Positions 40,710 to 50,327 of a stretch of 64,000 nucleotides of DNA are shown here, piece after piece (position 1 is the stretch's first letter; every line of letters begins with the position of its first letter). The notes beneath the pieces were generated by a model. That model saw only the letters and a list, made by a program, of their open reading frames with translations. It made no database searches and was not told the origin of the DNA. The DNA is from Actinomycetota bacterium (lineage in GTDB: Bacteria > Actinomycetota > Actinomycetes > S36-B12 > UBA10799). The translations under genes were made by a program, and so were the position numbers. The DNA is taken from positions 963,794-1,027,793 of the forward strand of contig JACJWR010000001.1 of NCBI GenBank assembly GCA_020637055.1, given 5' to 3'.

Positions 40710-42296
40710 ATGTCCGCGCGCAAGGCTTTCTACGTCACCACACCGATCTACTACGTCAACGATGCGCCGCACATCGGCCACGCCTACACGACCGTGGCCG
40801 GGGACGTGCTCACCCGCTGGCATCGGCAGCGCGGCGAACAGGTGTGGTACCTGACCGGCACGGATGAACACGGCACCAAGGTGGAGCGGACCGCCGAGGC
40901 CAACGGCATGTCGCCGGCGGACTGGACGCACAAGTTGGTCCACGAATCGTGGCTGCCGGTGTTGGCCACGCTCGACGTCGCCAACGACGACTTCATCCGC
41001 ACCACCTCCGGACGCCACCGACACGGGGTGGCGGTGTTCTGGCAGCGCCTCAAGGACAACGGCTACGTCTATGAAGACGTCTACGAGGGTCCCTACTGTG
41101 TGGGCTGTGAGGAGTTCAAACTCCCCGGCGATCTGATCGAGTCGAGCGACGGCGAACAGCTGTGCCCGATTCACTCGAAGCCGGTCGAGATGCTCTCGGA
41201 ACGCAACTGGTGGTTCAAACTCTCGGCGTTCACCGAACCGCTGCTCGAGCACTACAAGCGGCACAGCCATGCGGTGGAGCCGAAGAGTGCCTACAACGAG
41301 GTGGTGTCGTTCATCTCGAGCGGCCTATCCGACATCTCGATGTCGCGCTCGGCGGTGAGTTGGGGTGTGCCGCTTCCCTGGGATTCCGACCAAGTCGTCT
41401 ACGTCTGGTTCGACGCGCTGCTCAACTACATCACCGCGATCGGGTTCGGGGCGTCGCCGGACACTCCCGAAGGCGAGCGATTCGATCGCATCTGGCCGGC
41501 GGATGTGCACCTGGTGGGCAAGGACATCCTCCGGTTCCACGCGGTCTACTGGCCGGCCATGTTGATGGCCGCCGAACTTCCCCTGCCGCGGAAGGTGTTC
41601 GCACACGGATGGCTGCTGGTGGGTGGGGAGAAGATGTCGAAGACCAAACTCACCGGCATCGCCCCATCCCAGATCACCGACACCTTCGGCGCGGACGCCT
41701 TCCGCTACTACTTCATGTCGGCGATTCACTTCGGGCAGGACGGCTCCTTCTCCTGGGAGGACATGCACGCGCGGTACACGGCCGAACTCGCCAACGGATT
41801 GGGCAACCTCGTGTCGCGGGCCACCGCAATGGTCGTCAAGTACTGCGACGGGATCCTGCCCGAGCCGGGCCCGTACACCAACGCCGACCGGAACCTGCAG
41901 GACTCCCTGCTGGCCGCCAGCGAACGGGCTGATTCGGCCATGATGCGGCTGGACTTCTCCGCCGGCATCGCTGCGATCCGCGGCTTCGTGGAAGCCGTGA
42001 ACCTCTACGTCACCGAACAAGAACCCTGGAAGCTGGCCAAGGACGACGAGCAGACCCCGCGACTGCACACGGTGCTGTACGTGATGTGCGAATCGCTGCG
42101 CGCCATCGCTGTGTTGTACAACGCCGTCATGCCGGCGGCGATGACGTCGGTGTGGAGTCGGATCGGCGCACTGCCGCACCTCGGACCGCTCGCGGAGCGC
42201 GACGTCACCGAAGTGAGCCGTTGGGGGCAGTTGCCGCCGGGGGCCCTGGTGGCCAAAGGTGGGGCTCTGTTCCCGCGGATCGAGGAGACGCCGTGA
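40710..42296 (+). CDS. metG: Methionyl-tRNA synthetase
   Basis: A 528-residue class I aminoacyl-tRNA synthetase charging tRNA-Met. The HIGH motif is PHIGHAYTT near residue 21, KMSKS appears as KMSKT (308-312), and the zinc/knuckle region reads YCVGCEEF then LCPIHSKP. The anticodon-binding helical domain is present, but the extra C-terminal tRNA-binding domain of some MetRS is absent. ATG at 40710; upstream open frame belongs to rsmI. It overlaps tatD (GTGA). Confidence 0.96.
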   Translation: MSARKAFYVTTPIYYVNDAPHIGHAYTTVAGDVLTRWHRQRGEQVWYLTGTDEHGTKVERTAEANGMSPADWTHKLVHESWLPVLATLDVANDDFIRTTSGRHRHGVAVFWQRLKDNGYVYEDVYEGPYCVGCEEFKLPGDLIESSDGEQLCPIHSKPVEMLSERNWWFKLSAFTEPLLEHYKRHSHAVEPKSAYNEVVSFISSGLSDISMSRSAVSWGVPLPWDSDQVVYVWFDALLNYITAIGFGASPDTPEGERFDRIWPADVHLVGKDILRFHAVYWPAMLMAAELPLPRKVFAHGWLLVGGEKMSKTKLTGIAPSQITDTFGADAFRYYFMSAIHFGQDGSFSWEDMHARYTAELANGLGNLVSRATAMVVKYCDGILPEPGPYTNADRNLQDSLLAASERADSAMMRLDFSAGIAAIRGFVEAVNLYVTEQEPWKLAKDDEQTPRLHTVLYVMCESLRAIAVLYNAVMPAAMTSVWSRIGALPHLGPLAERDVTEVSRWGQLPPGALVAKGGALFPRIEETP

Positions 42297-43174
42297 GCGC
42301 GGCCACCGCGTCGGGGTTGGGCCCGGACTACCCACCCCTGCCGCCGGCGCTGCCCGCCCACGTGGCGGACAGCCATTGTCACCTCGATCTGGGATCCGAC
42401 GGCGAGGCGGCGGCGGAGGCCAATTCACCCGCAGTGGCCGAGGCCGTCGCGGCCGCGGCGAAGGTCGGAGTCAGTGCGATCATCCAGGTGGGTTGTGACC
42501 TGCCGGGTTCCCGCCGTGCGGTGGCGATCGCCGAGGCCTACGAGCATGTGTGGGCCACGGTGGCGTTGCACCCGAACGAGGCGCCGCGGCTCTACGGTTC
42601 GCAAGGTCGGGCCGGCCTTGTCGCCGCCTGGACCGAATTGGACGAATTGGCATCGCGCCCGGCGGTGCGTGGCGTCGGCGAAACCGGGATGGACTTCTAC
42701 CGCACCGGCCCGGATGGGCGGGTCGTGCAGGAGGAGTCGTTCCGTCGCCACATCGACATCGCCAAGAACCACGGCAAGGCCCTCGTCGTGCACGATCGGG
42801 ACGCCCACGACGACGTGTTGCGCATCCTCGACGACGAAGGCGCGCCGCCGGTGGTGGTGTTGCACTGCTTCTCCGGCGACGCCGCCTTCGCCCGGCAGGC
42901 CGTCGAACGTGGCTTCTACTGTTCATTCGCGGGGGTGGTCACGTTCAAGAACGCCCAGCCGATCCGGGATGCTCTGGCCGAGGTCCCGGCGGAGTTGCTG
43001 CTGGTGGAGACCGATGCGCCGTTCCTCACCCCGGTGCCCTGCCGCGGCAAACCCAACGCCTCCTACCTCGTACCGCACACGGTCCGGGCAATCGCGGAGT
43101 ACCGGAACTGGGATACCACGGATACCTGCGAGTTGCTGATGGCGAACTCGGAACGCGCCTTCGGGGCGCTGTAG
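42293..43174 (+). CDS. tatD: TatD family metal-dependent hydrolase/DNase
   Basis: A 293-residue TIM-barrel metallohydrolase. Metal ligands appear in VADSHCHLDLG (HxH), GETGMDFYR (Glu), VVHDRDAHDD (His), VLHCFSGD (His) and LVETDAPFL (Asp). The N-terminal ~20 residues are Pro/Ala-rich and non-conserved. TatD proteins are 3' exonucleases linked to DNA repair and quality control. The GTG start is embedded in the metG stop (GTGA). In many Actinobacteria an rpf gene follows; here ksgA follows directly. Confidence 0.93.
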   Translation: MSAATASGLGPDYPPLPPALPAHVADSHCHLDLGSDGEAAAEANSPAVAEAVAAAAKVGVSAIIQVGCDLPGSRRAVAIAEAYEHVWATVALHPNEAPRLYGSQGRAGLVAAWTELDELASRPAVRGVGETGMDFYRTGPDGRVVQEESFRRHIDIAKNHGKALVVHDRDAHDDVLRILDDEGAPPVVVLHCFSGDAAFARQAVERGFYCSFAGVVTFKNAQPIRDALAEVPAELLLVETDAPFLTPVPCRGKPNASYLVPHTVRAIAEYRNWDTTDTCELLMANSERAFGAL

Positions 43175-43177
43175 CCG

Positions 43178-44041
43178 GTGGCTGCGGATCAACTCCTCGG
43201 CCCGGCGGAGATCCGGCGGCTGGCAGCGCAGTTGGATCTGCGGCCGACGAAATCCCGCGGGCAGAACTTCGTGATCGACGCCAACACCGTACGGATGATC
43301 GCATCGAAGGCGCAGGTGAGGCCCGATGACGTGGTCCTCGAGGTCGGTCCCGGGTTGGGCTCCTTGACGCTGGCGCTGCTGCCGCTGGCCTCCCGGGTGA
43401 CCGCGGTGGAGGTCGATTCGGTGCTCGCCGACGCGCTGCCGGCGACGGTCGAACGTCACGCGCCGGAGCTGGTGGCGAACCTTGAGGTGGTGACTGCGGA
43501 CGCCGTGACCCTGCAACAGTTGCCCGGGCCCGCACCCACCGCGCTGGTGGCGAATCTGCCCTACAACGTGGCTGTGCCGGTGCTGCTCGAATCGTTGCAT
43601 CGGTGGCCGAGCATCTCCCACGGTCTCGTGATGGTGCAGAAGGAGGTGGCGGATCGACTCTGCGCGCAGCCCGGCAGTCGCACCTACGGTGTGCCCAGCG
43701 TGAAACTGGCCTGGTACGCGCAGGCGCAGCCGGCAGGTGTGGTCTCCGCCTCGGTGTTCTGGCCAGCACCCCGGGTGGCCAGCGGCCTGGTGCGATTCGA
43801 GCGACGGGAACACACAGGCGCCGAGTCGCTGCGGAAGTCGGCATTCGCGGCGATAGATGCAGCGTTCGCACAACGACGCAAGGTCCTGCGCAGTTCGTTG
43901 AAGGAGTGGGCCGGGGGCAGCGACGAGGTCGGTCGCATCCTCGACCAGTGCGGCATCTTGCCGATAGCCCGGGGCGAGACCCTGGGCGCCGACGACTTCC
44001 GCTGTCTGGCCAGCAGGCATAGCACCGTCGCATCCGCCTAG
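43178..44041 (+). CDS. ksgA: 16S rRNA adenine-1518/1519 dimethyltransferase
   Basis: A 287-residue SAM-dependent methyltransferase that dimethylates A1518 and A1519 late in small-subunit assembly. Conserved blocks: KSRGQNFVIDANTV, LEVGPGLGSLTLALL (SAM motif I) and LVANLPYNVAVPVL (catalytic NLPY). The C-terminal helical domain is normal. GTG at 43178, three bases after tatD. It is followed by ispE after ten bases, the usual actinobacterial order. Confidence 0.96.
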   Translation: MAADQLLGPAEIRRLAAQLDLRPTKSRGQNFVIDANTVRMIASKAQVRPDDVVLEVGPGLGSLTLALLPLASRVTAVEVDSVLADALPATVERHAPELVANLEVVTADAVTLQQLPGPAPTALVANLPYNVAVPVLLESLHRWPSISHGLVMVQKEVADRLCAQPGSRTYGVPSVKLAWYAQAQPAGVVSASVFWPAPRVASGLVRFERREHTGAESLRKSAFAAIDAAFAQRRKVLRSSLKEWAGGSDEVGRILDQCGILPIARGETLGADDFRCLASRHSTVASA

Positions 44042-44051
44042 GCTCCGGAAC

Positions 44052-44975
44052 GTGCCACAGTTCGCGAAGTCGGTCACCGCAACGGTGCCGGCCAAGGTCA
44101 ACCTCGCCCTCGGCGTGGGACCGTTGCGGGCGGATGGCTACCACGAACTTGCGACCGTCTATCAGGCCGTGGGCCTCTATGACGAAATCACGGTGAGTCG
44201 GCGCAGTGCCGGTAGCGGGATCACGATCAGCGCGGCCGGCCCCGATGCCGAATCCGTGCCGATCGACCGCACGAATCTGGCGTGGCAAGCCGCCGAGCTG
44301 GTGTCGAGCCAGGCGGATGCCGAACCCGACGTCCACATCCACATCGACAAACGCATCCCGATCGCCGGCGGGATGGCCGGCGGTTCGGCCGACGCCGCTG
44401 GGGCGCTGCTCGCGTGCGACGTGCTCTGGCGCGCCAGCCTGCCGCGCGAGCAGATGGCCGAACTCGCCTCCGAACTCGGATCCGACATCCCGTTCCTGCT
44501 CTACGGCGGCACCGCGATCGGTACCGGCCGGGGTGAGAACATCACCAGCGCCATGGCCCGCGGGAGCTACCATTGGGTCTTCGCGGTGAGCGACCGCGGC
44601 CTGCCGACGCCGAAGGTTTACGCCGAATGCGATCGACTGCGGACCGGATCGCAAGTCGGCGAGCCGACGGTGCCCCCGAGCCTCATGGAAGCACTGTTGG
44701 CCGGCGACCCGATTCGGGTGGGTGAGTCGCTGGTCAACGATCTACAGCCCGCAGCCATCTCGCTGCGGCCGGAACTCGACCTGGTTCTGGAGATCGGCAA
44801 CGACGCTGGGGCGCTCGGCTCGCTGGTGTCCGGATCCGGCCCGACCTGCGCCTTCCTGGTCGCCGACGAAGAAGCCGCGCTCGATCTCGCGGTATCGCTC
44901 TCAGCGTCCGGATTGTGCAGCGGCGTGGAGCGGGCGACCGGACCGGTGGGTGGCGCCAAACTCAAGGAGTCGTGA
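44052..44975 (+). CDS. ispE: 4-diphosphocytidyl-2-C-methyl-D-erythritol kinase
   Basis: A 307-residue GHMP kinase of the MEP isoprenoid pathway, phosphorylating CDP-ME at the 2-hydroxyl. N-terminal VPAKVNLALGVGPLRADGYHEL, the glycine-rich ATP loop PIAGGMAGGSADAAGAL, and the C-terminal SGSGPTCAFLV are diagnostic. GTG at 44052. Together with ispH elsewhere in the window it supports a complete MEP route. It is followed by a lipase gene with a strong AAGGAG site inside the ispE end. Confidence 0.96.
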   Translation: MPQFAKSVTATVPAKVNLALGVGPLRADGYHELATVYQAVGLYDEITVSRRSAGSGITISAAGPDAESVPIDRTNLAWQAAELVSSQADAEPDVHIHIDKRIPIAGGMAGGSADAAGALLACDVLWRASLPREQMAELASELGSDIPFLLYGGTAIGTGRGENITSAMARGSYHWVFAVSDRGLPTPKVYAECDRLRTGSQVGEPTVPPSLMEALLAGDPIRVGESLVNDLQPAAISLRPELDLVLEIGNDAGALGSLVSGSGPTCAFLVADEEAALDLAVSLSASGLCSGVERATGPVGGAKLKES

Positions 44976-44979
44976 CCGC

Positions 44980-46269
44980 ATGGCACCGACGAGATCACGC
45001 GGTTGGGCGGTGGTGGTCAACATCCTCGCCGTGATCGGCGCGTTGACCCTGCTCGCCGGTCTGGTGGTGGGCGGCATCGCCGCGGTGGTGTTGGTGCGCG
45101 ATCGCGACCGCACCGATCAGGTCAACACCGAACTCGCTCCCTTCTACACCGCCCCCGCGGACATCCCGGACCAGCCAGGTGTGGTGGTGAAGTCGGAACC
45201 ACTCGGATTCGACGTTGTGGGGGGCACCGGGTATCGGATCATCTACACCTCCCAGGACGCTGCGGGCAGCACGGTCCCGGTGTCGGGCATGGTGTTCGTG
45301 CCGGATGCGCCGGCGCCGCCGGGTGGACGCAAAGTGTTGGCCTACGCACACGGAACCGTCGGTACGGACCCCAGCTGCGCCCCTTCGCGTGCCACCTCGG
45401 CCGGCCAGTTGGCCTCGGCGGACTGGTTGGACCCGGCGCTGCAGCAGGGCTGGGTGGTGGCCGCCACCGACTACCTCGGGCTGGGGCTACCGGGTCCGAG
45501 CAGCTACCTGATCGGGGGTCAGGAAGCGCGCGACGTGGTCAACAGCGTGCGCGCCACGCAATCGTTCGCGGGCGCCGACGCCGGTGCGGACTGGGTGGTG
45601 TTCGGATCGTCGCAGGGCGGCAACTCAGCCCTGTGGACCGCCAACCTGGCCGAGCAGATCGCACCCGAACTCGACCTGCAAGCAGTGATGGCCTCTGTTC
45701 CCGCCGCTGAACTCGGAGCCACGGTCGAGGCGCAATGGACCACCGCGGCGGCGTGGGCGCTGTCGCCGGCCATCCTCTCTTCCTGGCCCGACTACTACCC
45801 GGACGAAGACTTCACCGCGATCCTCAGCGAGGACGCCAAGTCGGCACTCGGTGAACTGTCGAAGTTGTGCATCATCGACCAGGCGATCGACGGACTCATC
45901 CGGGACAAGGTCGGTCAACGCTTCTTCACCTCCAACCCCATCGACGATCCGTCCTGGGCACGGGGAATCCGCGAACAGACCCCGCCAATACCGGATCCCG
46001 AACTGCCCATGCTGTTGCTGCAGGGGACCGCCGACCAAGTCGTCCTGGCTGGCAGCAACGCAACCCTGCAGAACCAGTGGTGCGAGGTCCGACCGATGAC
46101 GAGCCTGTGGCTGGGCGGCGTCGAGCATCAGGACACGGTGAATGCGGGAGGCCCGGCCGCGATCAACTGGGCTCGACAGCGATTCGCCGGTGCCGAACCG
46201 TTCAACACCTGCGAGTTCGGCGTGCCCGCACCCATCCGACCGCTGCCCAATCCGCTACCCCGCGAGTAG
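44980..46269 (+). CDS. Membrane-anchored secretory lipase-like alpha/beta hydrolase
   Basis: A 429-residue protein. A single N-terminal helix (residues ~10-40) anchors or exports it. The rest matches the LIP-type secretory lipase family: oxyanion region VLAYAHGTVGTDPSCAPS, elbow GSSQGGNSALW (GxSxG), acid in LLLQGTADQVV, and His in GVEHQDTV. It probably hydrolyses esters or triacylglycerol outside the cell. The ATG at 44980 follows the ispE stop by four bases, so it may be cotranscribed. tRNA-Gln follows after 63 bases. Confidence 0.84.
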   Translation: MAPTRSRGWAVVVNILAVIGALTLLAGLVVGGIAAVVLVRDRDRTDQVNTELAPFYTAPADIPDQPGVVVKSEPLGFDVVGGTGYRIIYTSQDAAGSTVPVSGMVFVPDAPAPPGGRKVLAYAHGTVGTDPSCAPSRATSAGQLASADWLDPALQQGWVVAATDYLGLGLPGPSSYLIGGQEARDVVNSVRATQSFAGADAGADWVVFGSSQGGNSALWTANLAEQIAPELDLQAVMASVPAAELGATVEAQWTTAAAWALSPAILSSWPDYYPDEDFTAILSEDAKSALGELSKLCIIDQAIDGLIRDKVGQRFFTSNPIDDPSWARGIREQTPPIPDPELPMLLLQGTADQVVLAGSNATLQNQWCEVRPMTSLWLGGVEHQDTVNAGGPAAINWARQRFAGAEPFNTCEFGVPAPIRPLPNPLPRE

Positions 46270-46314
46270 TGCGGGCATTTCGGCACCGCGGCAACCAGTG
46301 GGCCGCCGTAGTCC

Positions 46315-46320
46315 TACTAT
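46315..46320 (+). promoter_or_regulatory. Possible -10 box for tRNA-Gln
   Basis: TACTAT lies 12 bases before the mature tRNA 5' end, the right distance for a short leader. No convincing -35 is visible 16-18 bases upstream. Confidence 0.35.
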
Positions 46321-46332
46321 GGGCCGCAGCAT

Positions 46333-46404
46333 TCCCCGTTGGTGTAATCGGCAACACCCCAGGTTTTGGTCCTGGTATTCGAGGTTCGAATCCTCGGCGG
46401 GGAG
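46333..46404 (+). tRNA. tRNA-Gln (anticodon TTG)
   Basis: A cloverleaf folds: acceptor TCCCCGT pairs with GCGGGGA (last pair T-G), anticodon stem CCAGG/CCTGG encloses loop TTTTGGT with anticodon TTG at 46366-46368, and T arm GAGG-TTCGAAT-CCTC is perfect. The discriminator is G at 46404. The 3' CCA is not encoded (CAG follows). Placement just upstream of glmU is common in Actinobacteria. Confidence 0.93.
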
Positions 46405-46470
46405 CAGATCGGGCACCGTTCGGCCCCGCTGAGCCGCTGCCGTACGGGGCGCGGCGTCTACCCTGTGGGT

Positions 46471-47922
46471 ATGGCTGACCTATCTCCGTCGCTCGTCATC
46501 GTCCTCGCCGCCGGTGAGGGCACCCGCATGAAGTCGAAGCTGGCCAAGGTGCTGCATCCGATACTCGGCACTCCATTGCTCGGTCATGTGCTCGGCCAGG
46601 TCGCGGGCTTGCGACCCGAGCAGACGGTGGTGGTCGTCGGCCACCAGCGAGAGCGGGTGACCGAATACCTGCAGGCGGATTTCCCGCAGGTCGCAACCGC
46701 CATCCAGGACGCGCAGCTCGGCACCGGGCACGCAGTCCGCTGCGCTTTGCAGGAACTGACCGACGAGGGCATCGAACTCGGCAGCGGGCCAGTGGTGGTC
46801 ACCGCGGGCGACACCCCACTGCTCACGGCCGAGACCTTGGCCGCCCTGCTCCGAGTGCATCACGACACCGGCGCCAAAGCCACGGTGCTCAGCGCCGAGA
46901 TCGACGACCCGACCGGCTACGGACGGATCGTCCGGGCCGGCGACGGTTCGGTGATCGGCATCGTGGAGCACAAGGACGCCACCGACGAACAGCGGAGTCT
47001 GCGCGAGATCAACTCCGGGGTGTATGCGTTCGACGGCCCCACTCTGGTGGATGCGCTGGTGAGGATCGACACCAACAACTCCCAGGGCGAGGAGTACCTC
47101 ACCGACGTGCTCGGCATCGTGCACAACGACGGGGGACGCGTCTCGGCCTCGGTGGCAGACGACCCCGAGGACGTGCACGGAATCAACGACCGGGTGCAAC
47201 TCGCGGCGGCGGCAACGGTTCTGCGCGACCGCACGAACCAGGCGCTGATGCGCTCCGGCGTGACGATCGTCGACCCGGCGACCACGTGGATCGCGCCGGG
47301 AGTCGAGATCGGCCAGGACGCTGTGGTCGAGCGGAACACCTCGATCGGGCCCGGGTGCGCCGTGGGCGCCGACGCTGTGGTGGGCCCGGATACGACCCTG
47401 ATGCACACCCGGGTGGCTGCTGGCGCCTCGGTGATCCGCAGCCACTGCGATCGGGCCGACATCGGCGCGGGGGCCATGGTGGGTCCGTTCACCTTCCTGC
47501 GCCCGGGGACCCGGCTGGGGTCGGAATCCAGAGCGGGTGCCTACGTGGAGATCAAGAACGCGGTGGTGGGGGACTCCTCGAAGGTTCCGCACCTGTCGTA
47601 CGTGGGCGACGCCGAGATCGGCCCGCGCAGCAACATCGGCGCAGCGACGGTCTTCGTCAACTACGACGGCGTGGACAAACACCGCACCGAGGTGGGTGCC
47701 GACGTGCGAGTCGGCAGTGACTCGATGCTGGTGGCGCCGGTGACCATCGGAGACGGGGCCTACACCGGCGCGGGTTCGGTGATCACCGAGGATGTGCCGG
47801 CTGGTGCGCTGGCGCTCGGCCGAGCCCGGCAGCGCAACATCGAGGGCTGGGTGGAGCGGGTGCGGCCGGAGACACCCGCCGCTCGAGCGGCGGCTGCGGC
47901 GAGGACCGCCGAGGAGGGCTGA
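46471..47922 (+). CDS. glmU: Bifunctional UDP-GlcNAc pyrophosphorylase / glucosamine-1-P acetyltransferase
   Basis: A 483-residue enzyme making UDP-GlcNAc for peptidoglycan. The N-terminal uridyltransferase shows LAAGEGTRMKSKLAKVLHP and GTGHAVRCAL. The C-terminal left-handed beta-helix begins near residue 255 with hexapeptides; catalytic His lies in SHCDRADIGAG or nearby, and AATVFVNYDGVDKHRTEVG is the family signature. A short Ala/Arg-rich tail ends the protein. ATG at 46471 follows GTGGGT. It heads the glmU-prs-rplY-pth group. Confidence 0.96.
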   Translation: MADLSPSLVIVLAAGEGTRMKSKLAKVLHPILGTPLLGHVLGQVAGLRPEQTVVVVGHQRERVTEYLQADFPQVATAIQDAQLGTGHAVRCALQELTDEGIELGSGPVVVTAGDTPLLTAETLAALLRVHHDTGAKATVLSAEIDDPTGYGRIVRAGDGSVIGIVEHKDATDEQRSLREINSGVYAFDGPTLVDALVRIDTNNSQGEEYLTDVLGIVHNDGGRVSASVADDPEDVHGINDRVQLAAAATVLRDRTNQALMRSGVTIVDPATTWIAPGVEIGQDAVVERNTSIGPGCAVGADAVVGPDTTLMHTRVAAGASVIRSHCDRADIGAGAMVGPFTFLRPGTRLGSESRAGAYVEIKNAVVGDSSKVPHLSYVGDAEIGPRSNIGAATVFVNYDGVDKHRTEVGADVRVGSDSMLVAPVTIGDGAYTGAGSVITEDVPAGALALGRARQRNIEGWVERVRPETPAARAAAAARTAEEG

Positions 47923-48036
47923 GGCGCATACCCGGCCGCCGATTCGCCCCGCTGGGCCAACAGGCGTCCGCCCGGGTCGATGGAAGCCCAGGCCCCTAGG
48001 ATGACAGCCGACCGTCGTGACAACTGGAGGCCGCTC

Positions 48037-49017
48037 GTGACGCAGATCATTCAGACGCCGCAGAAGAAGCTCAAACTCTTCGCCGGTCGTTCTCACCCTG
48101 ATCTCGCCGAGCACGTCGCCGCTGAGTTGGGCATCGACCTCGCCCCGACGTCGGCCTACGATTTCGCCAACGGCGAGATGTTCATCCGCTTCGAGGAGAG
48201 TGTGCGCGGCACCGACGCGTTCGTGCTGCAGAGCCACGGCCACGACATCAACAAGTGGATCATGGAACAACTGATCATGGTCGACGCCCTCAAGCGGGCG
48301 TCGGCCAAGCGAATCACCGTGATCATGCCCTTCTACGGCTACGCCAGGCAGGACAAGAAGCACCGCGGTCGCGAACCCATCACCGCGCGGCTGATGGCCG
48401 ACCTGTTCCGCACCGCGGGCGCCGACCGGCTGATGGCGGTGGACCTACACACCAGCCAGATCCAGGGCTTCTTCGACGGCCCGGTCGACCACTTGTTCGC
48501 CTTGCCCGTGCTCAGCGAATACGTGGCGGAGAACGTCGACCTGTCCCGGGTGACCGTTGTCAGCCCGGACGCCGGCCGGGTGCGGGTCGCGGAACGCTGG
48601 ACCGACGTGCTCGGCACTCCGTTGGCGATCATCCACAAACGCCGGGACCCGGACGTGCCCAACCAGGTGAAGGTGTTCGAGGTGGTCGGTGAGGTCAAGG
48701 ATCGGGTCTGCGTCGTGGTGGACGACATGATCGACACCGGTGGAACGATCGTGAAGGCGTCGGACACCTTGTTCGAACAGGGCGCTGCCGACGTCATCGT
48801 CACGGCGACGCACGGGGTGCTCAGCGATCCCGCGACGGAGCGACTGAAGAACTCGCGGATCTCCGAGGTCATCGTGACGGACACGCTGCCGATCGCCCCG
48901 GAGAAGCGGATCGACAAATTGACCGTGCTGCCGATCGCCCCGCTGATCGCCAAGGCCATCAGCGAGGTGTTCACCGACGGTTCGGTGACCAGCCTGTTCG
49001 GATCGCCCAACGGGTGA
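48037..49017 (+). CDS. prs: Ribose-phosphate pyrophosphokinase
   Basis: A 326-residue PRPP synthetase, feeding purine, pyrimidine, His and Trp synthesis. Key blocks: LFAGRSHPDLAEHVAAELG, the flexible loop YGYARQDKKHRGREPITA, DLHTSQIQGFF, and the PRPP-binding VCVVVDDMIDTGGTI. The GTG at 48037 has GGAGG six bases upstream and gives a normal length; the in-frame ATGs upstream lack a good site. Confidence 0.96.
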   Translation: MTQIIQTPQKKLKLFAGRSHPDLAEHVAAELGIDLAPTSAYDFANGEMFIRFEESVRGTDAFVLQSHGHDINKWIMEQLIMVDALKRASAKRITVIMPFYGYARQDKKHRGREPITARLMADLFRTAGADRLMAVDLHTSQIQGFFDGPVDHLFALPVLSEYVAENVDLSRVTVVSPDAGRVRVAERWTDVLGTPLAIIHKRRDPDVPNQVKVFEVVGEVKDRVCVVVDDMIDTGGTIVKASDTLFEQGAADVIVTATHGVLSDPATERLKNSRISEVIVTDTLPIAPEKRIDKLTVLPIAPLIAKAISEVFTDGSVTSLFGSPNG

Positions 49018-49144
49018 CTTGCTAGGATTTCGCCCGTTCGGCGAGGGCGGCACCCGGCCGCCGTGATCGACGGGCTTCGGGCGACCTGCGGTCGTCCCAC
49101 GCTCCTCCTCGCCACCCGCAGCGTCTACCTAGGAGAAGCGTTCC

Positions 49145-49729
49145 ATGACCCAAGTGAAACTCGCCGCCGAGCCGCGTACCGAATTCGGCAAGGGATTCTC
49201 CCGCCGGCTCCGCGCAGCCGGCCGCGTGCCTGCGGTGATCTACGGTGCCGGCACCGACACCATCACCCTGTCGCTCGACGCCCACGACCTGATGCTCGCT
49301 CTGAAGCAGCCGAAGGTCGTACTCGAGGTCGCGCTCGAGGGCGCGCAGCACACGGTGGCCCCCCGCGATGTGCAGCGGCACCCCTTCAAGCCCATCATCG
49401 AGCACGTCGACCTCGTCGTGCTGTCGCGTCGGGAGATCCGGGAACGCCTCGTCCTCGGTCAGGCCATGGCCAAGGCCGAGGAGATCGCCACCGAGCGCGA
49501 ACTCGACCCGGTGGCCGTGCAGAACGCCGTGAGCGAGATCCTCGCCGACGAGGAGAACGACTTCGACGCCGACCAGGCCATCGAGGCGGCTCTGGTCCAG
49601 GTGGAGGAAGCCATGAAGGCGCAGGCTGAGGCGGCTGCCGCTGCGGCTGCGGCCGAGGAGGCTGCGGCCGAGGAAGCCGGCGAAGCCGGTGAGGCCGAGG
49701 GCGGCGACAGTGGCGAGGGCGAGGACTGA
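49145..49729 (+). CDS. rplY: 50S ribosomal protein L25 (Ctc/TL5 type)
   Basis: A 194-residue long-form L25 binding 5S rRNA. The N-terminal domain (AEPRTEFGKGFSRRLRAAGR, then VPAVIYGAG) and the second beta domain with HPFKPIIEHVDLVVL are present. The C-terminus is an Ala/Glu-rich low-complexity acidic tail of ~35 residues. The ATG has an AGGAG site. In Bacillus the orthologue is a general stress protein; here only position between prs and pth is seen. The 127 bases upstream probably hold its promoter. Confidence 0.94.
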   Translation: MTQVKLAAEPRTEFGKGFSRRLRAAGRVPAVIYGAGTDTITLSLDAHDLMLALKQPKVVLEVALEGAQHTVAPRDVQRHPFKPIIEHVDLVVLSRREIRERLVLGQAMAKAEEIATERELDPVAVQNAVSEILADEENDFDADQAIEAALVQVEEAMKAQAEAAAAAAAAEEAAAEEAGEAGEAEGGDSGEGED

Positions 49730-49742
49730 CCGGCCCGGTGCG

Positions 49743-50327
49743 GTGACGGCGGCTGATCCCGGGCCCTGGCTGATCGTCGGTCTCGGCAATCCCGGCGCGG
49801 AGTACGACCTCACCCGGCACAATGTCGGGTTCGAGGTGGTCGACACGTTGGCCGGACGGGCGGGACTTGCGCTGCGGCGGCACAAGCGGGGTCAGTCGTC
49901 CGCCGGTCAGGCCCGGCTGACGGGCCAGCCGACGGTGTTGGCCAAACCGCTGACCTTCATGAACAACTCGGGTGCGGCGGTGGCCGGACTCTCCTCCTAC
50001 TACGGAGTGGAGCCGGAGCGCATCGTCGTCGTGCACGACGACTTGGACCTTCCACTCGGTGGCCTCCGACTCAAACGCGGCGGTGGCGACGGCGGCCACA
50101 ACGGACTCAAGTCGATCCGGTCGAGTCTCGGCACCGGTGATTTCCTCCGGGTGCGCGTCGGGATCGGTCGCCCGCCGGGACGGATGGATCCGGCTGCGTT
50201 CGTCCTGCGGCGCTTCGCCGCCGCCGAGCGACCCGAGGCCGACCTGATGGTGGTCGACGCCGCCGACGCGGTGGAGAGCGTCATCACCGAAGGACTCGCC
50301 ACCGCACAGAACCGCTTCAACCGCTAG
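49743..50327 (+). CDS. pth: Peptidyl-tRNA hydrolase
   Basis: A 194-residue essential hydrolase that recycles peptidyl-tRNA. Visible motifs: GLGNPGAEYDLTRHNVGF (catalytic His), LAKPLTFMNNSG, VVHDDLDLPLG (Asp) and GGGDGGHNGLKSI. GTG at 49743 lies 14 bases after rplY. The in-frame upstream starts would extend into rplY. Length is normal. Confidence 0.95.
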   Translation: MTAADPGPWLIVGLGNPGAEYDLTRHNVGFEVVDTLAGRAGLALRRHKRGQSSAGQARLTGQPTVLAKPLTFMNNSGAAVAGLSSYYGVEPERIVVVHDDLDLPLGGLRLKRGGGDGGHNGLKSIRSSLGTGDFLRVRVGIGRPPGRMDPAAFVLRRFAAAERPEADLMVVDAADAVESVITEGLATAQNRFNR

